NCBI GenBank assembly: GCA_035463115.1
Contig: DATHTO010000049.1
Coordinates: 1 to 14,250 of the forward strand
Direction of reading: 5' to 3'
Length of the DNA stretch: 14,250 bases
Source of the DNA: BPGL01 sp035463115
GTDB lineage: Bacteria; Actinomycetota; UBA4738; HRBIN12
The notes under the pieces were generated by a model. It was not told the DNA's origin, did not search any database, and was given only the letters and a program-made list of their open reading frames with translations. Below, one piece after another: positions 13,800 to 14,250 of this stretch. Position 1 is the first letter of the stretch; every line of letters begins with the position of its first letter. The position numbers and the translations under genes were made by a program.

Positions 13800-13807
13800 C
13801 GGGGACG

Positions 13808-14250
13808 ATGGACGTTATCGGACGCCACGTCCGGCGCCTCCCGACGTTGGACGATCGATGGACGCCCCGGCCCCATACCCGTGACGAGCTGGAACGCGGC
13901 TTGCTGAGCGGCATGGTCGCCGGGTGGGCGAGCCATCCGATCGACAACGTGCGCGGCAACGCGCTCCTCCTGCTCGACGGCGATCCCGACAAGCAGTTCG
14001 GGCTGACGGACCTCGTCGATCGCGACATCGACCTCGACCGGATCCTGTCGCTCGTCGAGACGGCGGCCGGCGCGCCGATCGACCGAGACGCCCGCTACGG
14101 GCCCGTCGACATCCGGCCCGGGCCGATCGTCGACGCCTGCCTTTCGGCCGGCGAACGCCTCGCCGAGCACTGTCGTGACCGAGCGACGGTGGACCTCGCC
14201 ACCGGACAACCCGTGGGCCTCGCGCTCCTGTACCACGAGCTCTGCGGCGT
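13808..14250 (+). CDS. Actinobacterial phosphatase-like protein, N-terminal part (cut by window end)
   Basis: The frame is open from ATG 13808 to the window end (147 codons). Residues 23-60 (TRDELERGLLSGMVAGWASH and following) and the later DARYGPVDIRPGPIVDACLSAGERL and LATGQPVGLALLYHEL fit the actinobacterial protein family often labelled 'phosphatase', in which a helical N-terminal region with NxR and GL motifs is followed by a P-loop-like TGHPxGL segment. In this protein that segment reads TGQPVGL, with Gln in place of the usual His. The label has little biochemical support in the family, so it should be taken as a family name only. Transcription is probably almost leaderless. The C-terminal half is not seen. 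Confidence 0.5.
   Translation, partial: MDVIGRHVRRLPTLDDRWTPRPHTRDELERGLLSGMVAGWASHPIDNVRGNALLLLDGDPDKQFGLTDLVDRDIDLDRILSLVETAAGAPIDRDARYGPVDIRPGPIVDACLSAGERLAEHCRDRATVDLATGQPVGLALLYHELCG

Overview
The window looks like chromosomal DNA of an uncultured or little-studied member of the Actinomycetota. The DNA is very GC-rich with strong G/C bias at third codon positions. GTG starts and 4-base GTGA/ATGA gene overlaps are common, TANNNT -10 boxes sit directly at start codons, and a clpS gene is followed by a DUF2017 gene, a pairing typical of this phylum. I see no mobile element, CRISPR array, rRNA or tRNA.

Left part (1-2479). The 3' end of a proC-like gene is followed by a 41-codon, extremely basic small protein. 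A convergent intergenic stretch of about 220 bp then holds several hairpins, including a 62-nt nested palindrome. On the minus strand lies a fumarylacetoacetate-hydrolase-family gene with a perfect 16-bp palindrome just upstream. Two very small membrane-protein genes on the plus strand overlap each other by 4 bases. The second runs tail-to-tail into a minus-strand SRPBCC (polyketide cyclase-like) gene that carries an in-frame 15-bp triplet repeat.

Central part (2480-12156). Nine plus-strand genes form one very tight predicted operon: a P5C-dehydrogenase-type aldehyde dehydrogenase, a class III aminotransferase, the two subunits of a glutaconate-type CoA-transferase, two unrecognised proteins (299 and 91 aa), a second class III aminotransferase, an AcuC/histone-deacetylase-family enzyme and a pyruvate kinase. 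Six of the eight junctions are 4-base overlaps or gaps under 15 bp; the remaining two are a gap of 25 bp and a gap of 14 bp that could also be read as an overlap. The set suggests catabolism of an omega-amino acid: transamination to a semialdehyde, oxidation to a (di)acid, then activation to a CoA ester, with pyruvate as a possible amino acceptor. Ornithine to glutamate, or 5-aminovalerate to glutaryl-CoA, both fit; the sequence does not decide between them. This operon, with its two unknown proteins and its deacetylase, is the most interesting part of the window.

Right part (12157-14250). A minus-strand operon encodes a short-chain dehydrogenase, the ClpS adaptor and a DUF2017 protein, converging on the pyruvate kinase gene. 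Divergent from it, only 30 bp away, starts an actinobacterial phosphatase-like gene that runs off the window end and appears to be read from a nearly leaderless transcript.
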